From positions 38,063 through 102,062 of the forward strand of contig JAADVB010000039.1 of NCBI GenBank assembly GCA_023334545.1: 64,000 nt of DNA, in the 5' to 3' direction. This document shows positions 1-10,485 of the stretch, one piece after another. The position numbers and the translations under genes are program-made. Numbering within the stretch: the first letter of the stretch is position 1; the number at the start of each line of letters is the position of its first letter. Under the pieces are notes generated by a model. It had not been told where the DNA came from. It did no database searches and saw only the letters and a list, made by a program, of their open reading frames with translations. The stretch is from Salisapilia sapeloensis. Its lineage: Eukaryota; Oomycota; Peronosporomycetes; Peronosporales; Salisapiliaceae.

Positions 1-2852
1 GCTAGAGTACCAGCCGCAATAGCAGAGATGAACGCAGCGACGTGGTCTTGTAGCTTTTGGACTGATTCGCTTACCGAAGTTGATTCTGTTGTCGACTTCC
101 CGCTCGTCAAGACACCTTTCGGATAGTCCCAGTCGTTGGCCGCTGGGTTATGCCGAATCGCAGACATCCAGCCAGACTTGAGGTTCGAATCAAACGTCAG
201 CGCGACCTTGCCTTGATTCACATCCGCTGCCAATCCATCTGCATGCAGTTCAGCCGCACGCCAAATGCCTCGCAACGCTTCAATATCGTCTTTTAACGCT
301 TCCACGAACCGTCGAAAGTCACTGTCATTCGTATACACGGCACCATGGCGAGTATATTTTTTCTCCTCATCTTCCAACGCCGTGATGGCACGAGATAAAT
401 CGTCATGAGTCACATAGCGCTTATCAGACACTTCATTCGAGAACCCGAACAACGTCCGAAGGTACTCGAGTTCATCCTTTTCTGATCGAGCTGGCAATTC
501 CTCCTTTCGAGCACGTAACCACTTCCGAACGGTGGACGGAAGATGCTGTAGTCGAATAGCTCCTTGGTGTTCATCGTCATCATGACAACCTGGCGTTCCG
601 AGTTTCTCGGACTTTAGCATTCGGAAAGAAGCTTCCGGAAGTAGTTGATCAGTGCTAGGTGCACCTAACGCAATATGAAAGTGTGCGAATTGAGAGAAAT
701 TAACTAGTCCAGAAGCATCATGGAATAGAAGAGAGAATGCAAGTGCCATGCCACGATCATATGCTACTGGTGATGGCAAATCTACTTTCTCGACATCATT
801 GTCACCTATACTCGCTTGCACTCGTCTCGGTCGAGACAACATCTTTTCCAGATCGTCTCGAGTAATAAACGATTCCTCTGTTTCAGACCGACTTTCTCGA
901 CTCATCTTCCGAAAGAGATTAAACAAAGCAGCGGATCCACTGCGTGTGATCGTCAAGAAACTCGCTCGATCCATGCACCATACTTTAGCATCCTCCAGCG
1001 CCGTCACAGTGGCACCTCGTCGACTATTGTACAGCAACGCAGCTTCTCCAAACGTTGATCCAGACCCAATAACACGATCGACAAACTCTTCCGTTCGGTT
1101 GGGTTTGTGTCTCGTGATTTGACACCGACCGGACTGGATCAAGTAAAAGTAGTCGCCTTGGTCACCCTGTCGCAATACAGTTGATCCTGCTCGTACGTCC
1201 AGTGGAAAGCACTTGCGCACTGCCATCGCCTTGGCTCGTTCACCCAACTCTGCAAACAACGGATGGTCCGATATAGCTTCCAGAAGGAAGCGCTGGTCAT
1301 CTAAAGACTTCTGACTATCAGGATGAGTTGACACGATCTGCCGGAATGTCGGTTTATCTAATCGCCACAGCACTGCGCCTTGCTTACTACGCACAGTGGC
1401 ACGACGAGGCGTGTCGTACATGAGAGCTGACTCTCCTAGTGCAGATTCAGGTCCATTCGTAGCAACCAAGACACTTTGTTGACCTAAATTTGACCCATAG
1501 ACACCCATTGCTCCAAGTGTCGAGCGACGTGTCAGTCGAGTCGAGCGAGATCGAGACAATTTCGAAGCAGATTGATGAGTTTCGGTCTTTTCTTCATTAC
1601 TTTTTGTGTGATGGTAATCGTCATCCATCGTCGATTCATGCAAGTAATGATCATAGTCCACGTATACATCACACTCTCCTTCCTCGACAATGTAAAAGAA
1701 CTCACCTGCTTCTCCCTGATAAAACAACGTTTCTCCTGCAAGCAGTTCTCGTCGACGAAACTGCTTGGCGATGGAAATAAGCTCCGGTTCACTCAACATG
1801 TGGAAGAGCTGGTGTCGACGTAGACAAGCAACGAGCTGCGATAGTTCCTTGCCTTCCTGTGGCTGCCTTGACGTCTTCTCTTCCTCCAACTGACGAAAAC
1901 GATGTTCCATGCTGGTCAAATGCTTTCGTAGCGAGATTTCAGATAAGAAGCTCACATCCTGTTGGAATTTAAGATAGTCATTCACACCTGTTCCATCTCC
2001 TTCCTTATCCGAAAAGTGCTTCGGTAGGTAGGAATTGGAAGAAGGGTATGGTAACAAGAGACCTAGGTATTGATATAACGCTGCAGCCAATTGAGAACAG
2101 AAGACTTTACTGGAAGCACCGGACGGCATCACTTGTCCGTCTCTATCTTTTGGAAACAGCGGATCCATCTCATTCTCAAAGATGGAACGCTCCGTCTGCC
2201 GTAATTGCTCCGTCAGAGCTCGATACTTTTCACCAACACGCTCGCGCTCAGTTTCCAATGCATTACGCTCAAACTGAGGCATGTTACGTCGGTGCTGCAA
2301 GTCCCCATCTAGTCTCACTAGCTCCTTTTTGGCGGCAATAAGCGAATGGAATAACTTCTCTCGACCTTGACGTGTCGGAACGTTGACACCAGCGTTGAAT
2401 AAACGCTGTGGACGGTTTTCGTACGGACTATCGAGCGCCCAGTGGGCAAATTCCCACGCTTTTTCACAAAACTCATCATCTCGAACTGCCTGAAGCTTTC
2501 GTAACGTGACTTCATGAGCTCGAGATCGACGAATGCGCTCGGATAATGGTCGTAGCTTGACACCAGATAGAGCAGCTTCAAGTAAAAACAACTCACCCGA
2601 TTCCGGGTCCCGAATGACAATGCCATTATGGTCAAAACGAGTTCTACCAAACATCTTTGCAGCCACACAGATCGATGCACCATACGGCGACATGGACGAA
2701 CAAGCTCGGTCGAAGAGCACAATGTCTCCCGTATCAGCACCTAGTAATTGCAATACATCTTTCAATTTGGCATCTTCAACCTGTTCCCGAACATCCTTTT
2801 CATTCAATTCCTTTACTTCATCTTCCGCCTTGTCCGTCGTAAGAGATGCCAT
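1..2852 (-). CDS. Multidomain protein: YiiX-like papain fold + two cyclic-nucleotide-binding domains + EF-hand-like region (3' end outside window)
   Basis: An open frame runs without a stop from the ATG at 2852 to the window edge, giving 950 codons with no intron needed. Residues about 40-260 resemble the permuted papain-like YiiX/C92 family: GDIVLF at 42-47, a His in HNGIVI near 75, and the Cys of FCSQL near 252, which would form the catalytic pair. Two cyclic-nucleotide-binding domains follow; their phosphate-binding cassettes are seen as LGESALMYDTPRRATV (about 477) and FGEAALLYNSRRGATV (about 595). From about 700 a piece reading SGLVNFSQFAHFHIALGAP resembles the EF-hand half of aspartate/glutamate carriers (Aralar). 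The frame leaves the window at a hydrophobic stretch, FISAIAAGTLA, which could start a mitochondrial carrier domain; this last point is inference. The first in-frame Met after an upstream stop was taken as start. Enzyme activity and ligand are unproven. The divergent neighbour starts 75 bp away. Confidence 0.85.
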   Translation of the reverse strand, partial: MASLTTDKAEDEVKELNEKDVREQVEDAKLKDVLQLLGADTGDIVLFDRACSSMSPYGASICVAAKMFGRTRFDHNGIVIRDPESGELFLLEAALSGVKLRPLSERIRRSRAHEVTLRKLQAVRDDEFCEKAWEFAHWALDSPYENRPQRLFNAGVNVPTRQGREKLFHSLIAAKKELVRLDGDLQHRRNMPQFERNALETERERVGEKYRALTEQLRQTERSIFENEMDPLFPKDRDGQVMPSGASSKVFCSQLAAALYQYLGLLLPYPSSNSYLPKHFSDKEGDGTGVNDYLKFQQDVSFLSEISLRKHLTSMEHRFRQLEEEKTSRQPQEGKELSQLVACLRRHQLFHMLSEPELISIAKQFRRRELLAGETLFYQGEAGEFFYIVEEGECDVYVDYDHYLHESTMDDDYHHTKSNEEKTETHQSASKLSRSRSTRLTRRSTLGAMGVYGSNLGQQSVLVATNGPESALGESALMYDTPRRATVRSKQGAVLWRLDKPTFRQIVSTHPDSQKSLDDQRFLLEAISDHPLFAELGERAKAMAVRKCFPLDVRAGSTVLRQGDQGDYFYLIQSGRCQITRHKPNRTEEFVDRVIGSGSTFGEAALLYNSRRGATVTALEDAKVWCMDRASFLTITRSGSAALFNLFRKMSRESRSETEESFITRDDLEKMLSRPRRVQASIGDNDVEKVDLPSPVAYDRGMALAFSLLFHDASGLVNFSQFAHFHIALGAPSTDQLLPEASFRMLKSEKLGTPGCHDDDEHQGAIRLQHLPSTVRKWLRARKEELPARSEKDELEYLRTLFGFSNEVSDKRYVTHDDLSRAITALEDEEKKYTRHGAVYTNDSDFRRFVEALKDDIEALRGIWRAAELHADGLAADVNQGKVALTFDSNLKSGWMSAIRHNPAANDWDYPKGVLTSGKSTTESTSVSESVQKLQDHVAAFISAIAAGTL

Positions 2853-2927
2853 CGTCGTCGATATGTCGGTGACAGCTTCGTGACCAGTCTGATCGGAGGT
2901 ACCCTTGTTGTAACAGACAAACACGAC

Positions 2928-3608
2928 ATGTGGACACAAATGCGGACAAGACCGATGTGGTCGATGCGAGCTACGTCTAGGCTGCTTCCACGATCACTAT
3001 CGACGAATACAAACAGACTAAAAGGATTGGCATTAGAAGAGCAAACCGTGGATGTGATGCGATCGATGAAATGTGAGCTTACGCCGACGCAAATATCCCA
3101 AGATGGAGGCATCGATCATCATGTACATGCGTCATGCTTATGAGTGCAATTTTATGTTGTATGTAGCTGATCGTTTGCATGTTTGATGTGGATACCTAGG
3201 GTGTATGGGATTTACCGGATATGCAAGTGGAAGTTGTGACGCAATGCAAGAATGAATCAAGTGCCGTGGGTGTCCAGTCCCTGCGTGAATTCCATGGGTC
3301 TTTGAGTCGTTATTCGACGCATACAGTCGGTCTCTTTGTTTCTGCTTCTGGCTATAGCATATACGCTCGTAGGTAAGTCACCACTCTTCTATAAGCGATG
3401 ACAAGCATGATAATAAAGTAGATTCTGTAGATTTTTCCAGCGCATGGATCAGCCTTGTATACTAAGCACCATCGAAAACGGCCAGTTCACCTCCTTTTTC
3501 CTAAATACCGCAGCTCATAGTCTGCTTCCAAAGCTCACTTGCGCCACTATGTTCAATGACTATGCACATGAACTAGTACTCACGTACGGAGGCGAAATTT
3601 TAGGCTAA
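2928..3608 (+). CDS. Mitochondrial restriction-endonuclease-fold protein, RRG7/DUF2034-like (3 exons)
   Basis: This gene is hidden by short exons: 2928-3122, 3200-3372 and 3431-3608, all with GT-AG borders and phases that join (546 nt, 181 aa). The N-terminus is Arg/Ser-rich with few acids (SMRATSRLLPRSLSTN), as in a mitochondrial presequence. The core reads DGGID, then WDLPD, then VEVVTQCKN, a PD-(D/E)XK-like nuclease signature of the Mrr/RRG7 type (acidic residues, then Q-x-K). It is followed by a Ser/Val-rich strand (GLFVSASGYS). RRG7 is needed for respiratory growth in yeast; its biochemical role is not settled. An alternative start is the Met at 2955. The gene is divergent from the large multidomain gene, with only 75 bp between start codons. 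The family assignment rests on motif pattern alone, so it is moderate; the exon structure itself is convincing. Confidence 0.65.
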
Positions 3609-3990
3609 GTAAACAGCGTATCGTCAGTAGCAATCTGTGTACCGATTAAAATACACAAGACGCCATTATGTGTGTTTAATAGTCTTATTTAAACATCGCT
3701 ACCTTCCTATTCTATAGTTAAGAATGAGTATAGAATTAACATATTAACTTTATACACGAAACAAAGTTGGATGGAAATCAAGTAGAAATCTGTTTTGGTT
3801 GTATACGATTGTGCCTAACGGTCCTAAGAATACCCACTGCTCTTTATCACAGCCAGTACTGGACAGATATCGAGTATGCGTACTTAGTATACTGCTACGA
3901 TTGGATCAACTTTCTTTGGCAGTGCAGCTATTCATCTCACTATCATCCATCATCAGCGTCCTTTTTAATCCAACTATCTAGAATGAATAC
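3609..3990. other. Intergenic, convergent 3' ends
   Basis: AT-rich spacer between the RRG7-like gene and the PP2C gene, which converge here. Short open stretches exist on the plus strand but overlap the PP2C exon and lack family signals. No RNA gene or repeat was seen. Confidence 0.5.
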
Positions 3991-5156
3991 TTACGCTCGA
4001 ACGTCAACCACCATGACGCAGATATTGTCCATGCTCCCACGCGTAAAAGCTTCTTCCATCAACTTTCGCGCACCGTCCTTCGGATCGTCATAGCTATTCA
4101 CAATCTGTCCTGCCTCGTCATTCGAAATCATGTCCCACACGCCATCACTTGCCAGTACGATCGATCGCATGTTCGATGTAATACTCGTCTCTTTCACTTC
4201 CGGTTCCCCGGTAACGAACTGCTTGAGCATACGATCTCCAATGGCACGAGAGACAGCCAAAATGCCTTCGACACGCCAGACACCCCAGAAAACGACAGAC
4301 CCACCGAGCTGCTGCACTCGGTCGCGCTCATCTTTTCGATTCGGCTTGTGGTCGTCTGTCAATGCAATGATCGAGTCGTCATGATTCACGATAATCGCTC
4401 TCGAATCACCCACATGCGCGACGTAGATCTTTTCTCCACGCGTCAAGACCGCCACAGCGGTCGTTCCGTCCTCTGAATTTCTCCGATTGGCGATTTCGAG
4501 GTACTGTTGTATGCATGATAAGTTGTGTATGGAAAGAGAGAGGTATAGACATATACTTCTTTATCCGTCTTGACAAATCCTTCCTTTAAAGCTTTCTTCG
4601 GATCTTTTCGTATCGACTTGTGCTGGATGACGTTCTGGCATAAAGCTTCGACGCAGTAGCTACATACCACGTTAGCACCTATTGCTTCGAATATGGGATC
4701 AATAAACAGTACTTGGCTGCTCCATCACCTCCGTGGCCATCAAAGAGGCCATAGAATGACTGTGTCGAGTCGCCATTCAGCTCTCCGACAGCTACATGCC
4801 GATCCTCCATATACGGCCTCCTTCCCTATCGTAAAAGTTAGTCATGCACTTTTGTATCAGGCAACAGGATTTGTATACCTGCAATTGTGCAACTGCGTAG
4901 CGATATTGCACATTGTCCACTACAGGCGGCAGGATCGGTAGCTCAAATGGTGATGCCCCAGAGCTACTAGCAAAACACGATTAGTTCATATCTACATTCT
5001 ATCGTGCAAATAGACTTTAAATGCAGACCCGAGTGCTGCCACGACGTATCGGAAGATACTAAAGATGGCAAGAATGGCCAACGCGTGGCTTACGTAGCTA
5101 TCACGTAGCATGCTCGCTAAGTTCTGGAGCGTATCGAGACTTATGGGGCCTGCCAT
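3991..5156 (-). CDS. PP2C-type Ser/Thr protein phosphatase with N-terminal membrane anchor (5 exons)
   Basis: Predicted exons are 5029-5156, 4879-4966, 4713-4825, 4557-4659 and 3991-4503, which sum to 314 aa in frame. Residues about 25-45 are hydrophobic (HALAILAIFSIFRYVVAAL), so the protein is probably anchored by one N-terminal membrane segment. The PP2C motifs follow in order: GRRPYMEDRH (about 73), FYGLFDGHGG (about 95), AHVGDSRA, SRAIGDR, LASDGVWDMIS and DNICVMVVD at the end. The Asp and Gly residues that bind the two Mg/Mn ions are present. It should dephosphorylate phospho-Ser/Thr. The exon 1/2 border is the least certain: the donor is placed at GG/GTCTGC and the acceptor may be 4966 or 4963. 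The stop codon overlaps a GTAAGT-like donor sequence, so a further 3' exon cannot be excluded. Confidence 0.88.
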
Positions 5157-5848
5157 GATATCAAAAGGTGTCTGTTGAAGGTATACACTAGTCTAGAGCT
5201 GTGTTCGCGACAGGGAATGGCTAGTAGCGAAGCGTATCACTCGGCGATGCGAATTCCGACCTTGGGACAGCTCCACAATGCTGGAAAAATGGTTACTCCA
5301 CGAAAGTGAATGCTGTAGGAGCTACTGTATGATATCTGTTGTACAATTGTTTTATGCAGGCCCTGTCTACGATCAAGTTGAAAATTACGATGCCACACCG
5401 GCTTCGCTTGTGATGCTGAATGAAGGCGATGGTATCAACTCGTCGTTTGCTAGCTTCAAATCAGTACAAGTAGATTAATGAGCGGTAGAAATCAGGAGGA
5501 TCCTGTAGTCTATATTTAGCATGTATATTTTTATCCTCGTAAGTTGCCTGCTAGCAATACTCTTGCGCTTCAATCCTACTTGGACATGTACACCAGCTCT
5601 ATTTCTATTTTCTCTACTTCGTTCGCTGTGTAGGAAAATAATCTTCATCCAAAGCACTAGGGACGATACGGGGACTCACTTCTTAGATATGTAGTTTACT
5701 TTCATATGAACACCGGACGGGTGCAAGTTTCCACTGGAGGTGGCGATTGCTTTTGTATCTTACAATGTCCTATCACCCTTTCGTCCATTTATATCGATAA
5801 CATTCAAAAAGCACACATGATAACATACAGCAATAGTTTATTCCACGC
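5157..5848. other. Intergenic; possible small plus-strand ORF at 5278-5478
   Basis: No gene could be modelled with confidence. An ORF of 66 codons at 5278-5478 (plus) has a protein-like second half (PVYDQVENYDATPASL) and contains an intron-like stretch (5330-5359, GTATGA...GCAG) that could be spliced without losing the frame. A second ORF at 5521-5700 (59 codons) starts with a very hydrophobic run but holds an internal GTAAGT. Both may be chance. Confidence 0.25.
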
Positions 5849-7412
5849 TTACATCTTTCTCAAGTTGCATACATCCCATACAGCTTCGCTTGTCGCGATC
5901 ATACGCCATGCTTTATTCACGACCATGACATTCTTCACATCGTCATTCGAGAGAAACGACAGGATGCTCCGACATGGGCCAAATCCCATGGGTGGCATCA
6001 TTTCTCCAAACAATGGAAATACAAGCACTAGGTCGGATGCATGCTGCTGATAAGTTGACACCGTGCCACTCGACTTATCCATCATCTCTTCCAGTCGCAT
6101 CGTCGCCACCGACTTTTTCAACCTCGTTCGAACACGAGGTAGTGACGGAGAGACGAACATATCGTCTGCATCACTCCATGGTGACTGCAACGCACATCGA
6201 CTCTTTTTGCTCGAAGAAGGCGTTCGATTCCGACATTCGACACAAACGCACTTGTCTCCACACGGAATGCCGGCTTGGAAACACTCGCAATATCGTTTCG
6301 TACATCCACTTCGTTTACAATGACAACCGCTCTTGTGCTGCAGTCGCTGTCCTTTGGTCACAAGCGTCCCAACACGTCGTTTCTTCGATTCGATCTTGGG
6401 CTTAAATGCATCCGGACGCTTCAAAAGGAGACGCTCAATCTTATCCTGTCGCTCACTTTCATGCTCACGCGTGTTTAAACAATTGACACAACGACATTGC
6501 GGATGGCAGTACCCTCGTTCGCCAAAACAGACACAATATAACTTTAGACATCCGGTCCTTTTACAACTACAAGACGTGACGTTCAGATCGACCGGAGCTG
6601 GGGATTCAGCCATATCTTCCGTCACTAACTTTCGCTTGGTCGGAAGTTTCGCTTTCTCTTTCCTCATCTTGAATGTCGAGAGAGGTGGCGTATTCTCCAC
6701 TTCTTCTGGTGGAATGGACTTATATGACATCGGTAGGATAGTACTATCAGGTACAGTAGTAGGTGGGCTACTCGGGTTTGTGTTGGTCTCGAAAGACTGA
6801 AGCTTGGATCTGGCTTTATCACTACAAAGGATGAGTGCCATGAAGAGAATAAAAACGCAATCAACTAGTTACATCATGTCGTTGACAGCTTCCAAGGTAT
6901 GTGGACCGCCTTCACCTGGTGAATTCAGCTTTACTTTCATACTGTTAGAAGACTTCCATGTCTTTCGGAGCTGAGATTCACATCCGTTGCGAATTGTCAC
7001 TTCCACTCGTCCATTGAGAAATGAACTTGTATGTACTTCTTCTTTACTTCCCTCCGGTTCAGATCTATATTTGTTCATTGAATAACCGTAGTGGGATGCA
7101 AGATAAGCATGAGAAAGCGTACATGAGCTGGAGACCGGGATCCGACCGACGGCGTTTTCGGCGTGATCGATACTGCCGTTCTTCTTGTGTTGGCATTGGG
7201 GATATAAGACCTGGCGGTACGAAGGAGAAGCATAGATCTAGATCTTCTAGCGGATTATGCAGTCCGCTAGGAAGACTTTCCAACTCTTCTTGATCGTCAT
7301 GCACGCTCTCGAAAGCATTGGCCAACGGCGACGTCGAGCGCCAGACAAAGTCCTCTGCATCTAGGGCACTGAATGGAGGAGATAACGTATTGACAGTAGG
7401 TACATCCTCCAT
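5849..7412 (-). CDS. CXC-domain (TSO1/LIN54-like) DNA-binding protein with C-terminal F-box-like segment (3 exons)
   Basis: Exons 7123-7412, 6873-7064 and 5849-6821 join in frame to 484 aa. Two Cys-rich CXC repeats lie at about 245-275 (CSCKRTGC...CRCVNC) and 327-357 (CHCKRSGC...CVCVEC), separated by a linker with the family signature KRPDAFKPK (usual form RNPxAFxPK). Each repeat keeps nine Cys that bind zinc. Proteins of this family (LIN54, TSO1, Tesmin) bind cell-cycle and CHR-type promoter elements in the nucleus. The last 45 residues read like an F-box (SILSFLSNDDVKNVMVVN, then W and C-rich helix), which is unusual for CXC proteins. A run of basic residues before the first intron (YRSRRKRRRSDP) may be a nuclear signal. 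The first ATG in frame, 7412, was chosen. E2F-like sites lie about 70-100 bp upstream. Confidence 0.88.
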
Positions 7413-7480
7413 CGTAAAGCAGTGTCGAAGGAGGACTGGTACGGCGCTTCGAGATGCCACTGCCTTTGGTACTGGATCGA

Positions 7481-7516
7481 TTGGCGCCTTTTATTCAAAG
7501 TGAAAACGCGGGAAAA
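7481..7516. promoter_or_regulatory. E2F-like sites upstream of the CXC gene
   Basis: TTGGCGCC at 7481-7488 and GCGGGAAAA at 7508-7516 (TTTTCCCGC on the other strand) match the E2F/DP consensus TTTSSCGC. They lie 69-104 bp before the ATG of the LIN54-like gene. CCAATCA boxes follow at 7522 and 7552. Function is inferred from sequence only. Confidence 0.35.
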
Positions 7517-7659
7517 GTCCACCAATCATAATCGGTAAATGCATAACTCCGCCAATCACACACAAGTTGAAGAGGAATGGTACTGAAAAGGCACAAAAAG
7601 GCCACTAGTGGCAATGAAAAAGAAATCGATTCAAAGAAAAAGAATTTAGAGGCAACTGC

Positions 7660-9732
7660 TTACACGTCGTACATGGCTTCGATTGTCTCCGAGTACTTGT
7701 CCAGCACGACCGGACGCTTGAGCTTGAGCGTCGGCGTCATCTCACCGCCAGCGATCGAAAAGTCCTTGTCCAAAATGGTGTACTTGCCAACGTTCTGAGC
7801 GCGCGACGCTGCCTTGGCGTTCGCACGCTTGAGGCCATCGTCCAAGTACTTTTTCACCTTGTCGTCGTTCTTGGCCTCCGACACGGTTTTGGAAGATGAA
7901 CCGATCTCCTTCATAATCGACATGGCCGTCTCGTCCAAGTCGTCCGTCGGGTGACCTTCTTCATCGACGGTCGAACGGAGCGTGAACAAGGCCGAGAGGA
8001 ACTTGCGCTTGTCTCCGATGACCATGACGTTGGACAGGAGCGGCAATTCCTCCTTGAAGACGTCTTCAATCAAGACTGGCGGGACGTTCTCGCCACCGGC
8101 CGTCACAATCAGTTCCTTAATACGTCCCGTAATCTTCATGAAACCATCCTGATCAATGTCACCGATGTCACCGGAGTGGAGCCATCCTTCCTCATCGATC
8201 GTGTCACGCGTCTGCTCTTCGTTGTTTAGATATCCCATCATAATGTTACGGCCACGGAACAAGAGCTCGCCCGTGTCCTCAGCACACTTAATCTCCGATC
8301 CGGCGATCGTTACACCGCACGAACCGATCTTCCACCAGCCCTTCATATCACACGTCTGCGGTCCAGTCACTTCACTCTGTCCGAAGAACTCGTAGATTGG
8401 AAGGTCGAGGGCGGCGAAGAAGTTTACCACCTCGTCGCTGATCGGAGCAGCACCACTGAAACTGGCCTGACATTGGTCTAGACCGAGCGCTTCCTTAATA
8501 CGCGTCAACACGAGAGCATTGGCAATACCGTAGCCGCACGGGGCTCCGCCTGACTCGCCGTACTGAGCCATTTGTGACTTTTGCATGCCCTTTTCACGAG
8601 CCCATGTTGCTAGACGCTTCTTGATGCCAGTCGTCTGTGCACCGATGAGCTTCATCTTCTCCATAATCTTCTCCCACACTCGAGGGACACCGAAGAAGAG
8701 AGTCGGACGCACTTCCTTCATCGTGTGCGCGAGGGATCCCTTCAGGGCATCCGGCTGGGCAAAGTACATTTGCACACCGTGCGTGACGGGCAAGTGGATG
8801 TCAATCAGCTGGGCGGCAATGTGAGACATAGGCAGGTAACTGACGAGTCGGTGGCGATTGTCGACGACCAAGTCGTGGTTCCTCGCGATCTCTCTCGCGA
8901 CCGTTTCAATCGTCCACATGATATTGTCGTGGGAAACCATCACACCCTTGGGCTGGCCCGTCGTTCCGGACGTGTAAATGAGCGTGCAGCACTGGCCTGG
9001 ACGTTGGTCCTCCATGGCCTTATCAATGGCCTCATCCTCGTCCTTGGCACCCAATTGCATAAAGTCGTCCCACGAGTAGACAGGGACACTACAGTCGAGG
9101 CCTTCAGGCACAGGCTCGTTGTAGATAACAAGTGCTTTCAGCTTTGGTAGGTTCTTGTGGACCGACACAAACTTCTCGAGCTGGTTCGCACCGTCACAAA
9201 CCACCGCCACGGCATTCGAGTGGTCGGCAATGTATTCGCAAGCTTGCGGTGTGTTGGTCGTGTAGATACCAGCAGCAACACCGCCAGCAAAGATCGCACC
9301 AACATCGGCAATGACCCACTCGGGGGAGTTAAAACCGATGATACCGACGCCTTGGAAGCGATCCATGCCGAGGTGCAAGAGGGATTTACCAAAAGCCTTG
9401 CACTGGTCATAGTACTCTTGATATGTCATCGATTGCCTATGCAAATACAAAGATAAGTACGATGAAAGTGCAACGTGGAAGCAAAGGCACAGTACCATTC
9501 GTTGTTGCGCTTCACGTGTAGCGCATGCGAACTACCGCACTTGGCCAAGGTGTTCTTAAAGCCACCAACGACCGTCTTAGGCGCGAAGGATGCGTTACCG
9601 GATTCGGTCACGCGGAGTTTCACTTCGTCTTGAATGTTCCAAGTCTGTTTTTTAAGTACGGGCACAGTAAGAATCGTGTCGGAGGTGGTCGAGAGGAGGG
9701 ACACGTACCACATATTCGTTAAAGCCCGACAT
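7660..9732 (-). CDS. Long-chain acyl-CoA synthetase, ACSBG (bubblegum) type (3 exons)
   Basis: Exons 9709-9732 (only 8 codons, MSGFNEYV), 9496-9644 and 7660-9436 give 649 aa. It activates long-chain fatty acids with ATP and CoA. The AMP-forming signature LIYTSGTTGQPKGVMVSHDN is complete, as are the later motifs GYLNNEEQT, GWLHSGDIGDID and GRIKELIVTAGGENVPP. The phrases GFNSPEWVIADVGAIFAGG and GIYTTNTPQACEY near the N-terminus are characteristic of the ACSBG branch rather than ACSL1-6. No signal peptide, peroxisomal PTS1 or clear membrane segment is seen, so a cytosolic or peripheral location is likely. The start is fixed by the short first exon with a strong GTACGT donor. Confidence 0.93.
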
Positions 9733-10485
9733 TTTGATCTTTCCTTGAAAGTACGCGCGTAGGTTTCCTTTGTGCTAATGGAGGCGGATTCTTAAATGAC
9801 GAGTCTCGTGGTTTCTCGGTCCAGCATCTGCATCTTTTTGACCAATAGACGGAGAACGGAAGCTTGAACATGTGTCTTGTTTGCTTTCGAACTTTTCGCT
9901 GCCTCTTCATCTCACTTCGCAAGTTACGGAAAAAAGTGGATTAAAAAAGTAGATGAAGATGTATCTATCTTATTGAATGAGATAGTAGAGGAGTAGGAAG
10001 GAGTGACTTTTAGACAAAACGTAGATGGTTTATTGGATCTGGATCTGGATGGGATTCGGATCGTAAGATCAAAAAACATTACTCGCTTGTCAGTCGTTCC
10101 ACGCTCTGATTCTAGCGTAAAAATCGACGCGCTTGATCTGGTCATACAATTAAATCGCTGCGGGTGTTCATAATCGAACGTGGCCGTCAAGAAGATCGGT
10201 TGAACTACTTCAACGTACAGTAGCTATCTACTCCTACTGTTTCTCTTGTTGTTTTGCAAAAACGGAGCAGATATCCAAAGCTAGGAAAGGAAATCATTGT
10301 ATAGCACCAGACATAATCTTTTCTTTAGGCAGCTTTCTCCTCGGATTCCAAAAATTACAATTCGGCACAGATCACACCTATTCGTCCATGCTTTGCAACA
10401 AACTGCTTATTCGCCGATCGACCGCATCAAATTGACACAAACGCTCAAGTAGAAGAGATCGAGTACTCGGACCAGCCTCTTCCCC
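9733..10485. other. Divergent promoter region
   Basis: Spacer of 753 bp between the divergent acyl-CoA synthetase and TSG101 genes. ORFs of 67 and 88 codons on the minus strand have no recognisable features. A short GGATCT-rich imperfect repeat occurs near 10034-10050. No RNA gene was seen. Confidence 0.5.

Noticed and set aside
4928-4950. tRNA-like D-arm sequence (GGTAGCTCAAATGG)
   Set aside because: No matching acceptor stem or T-arm nearby, and it falls inside a PP2C exon.
7951-9456. Plus-strand ORFs of 79-141 codons within the acyl-CoA synthetase
   Set aside because: Antisense shadows of a highly conserved coding exon.
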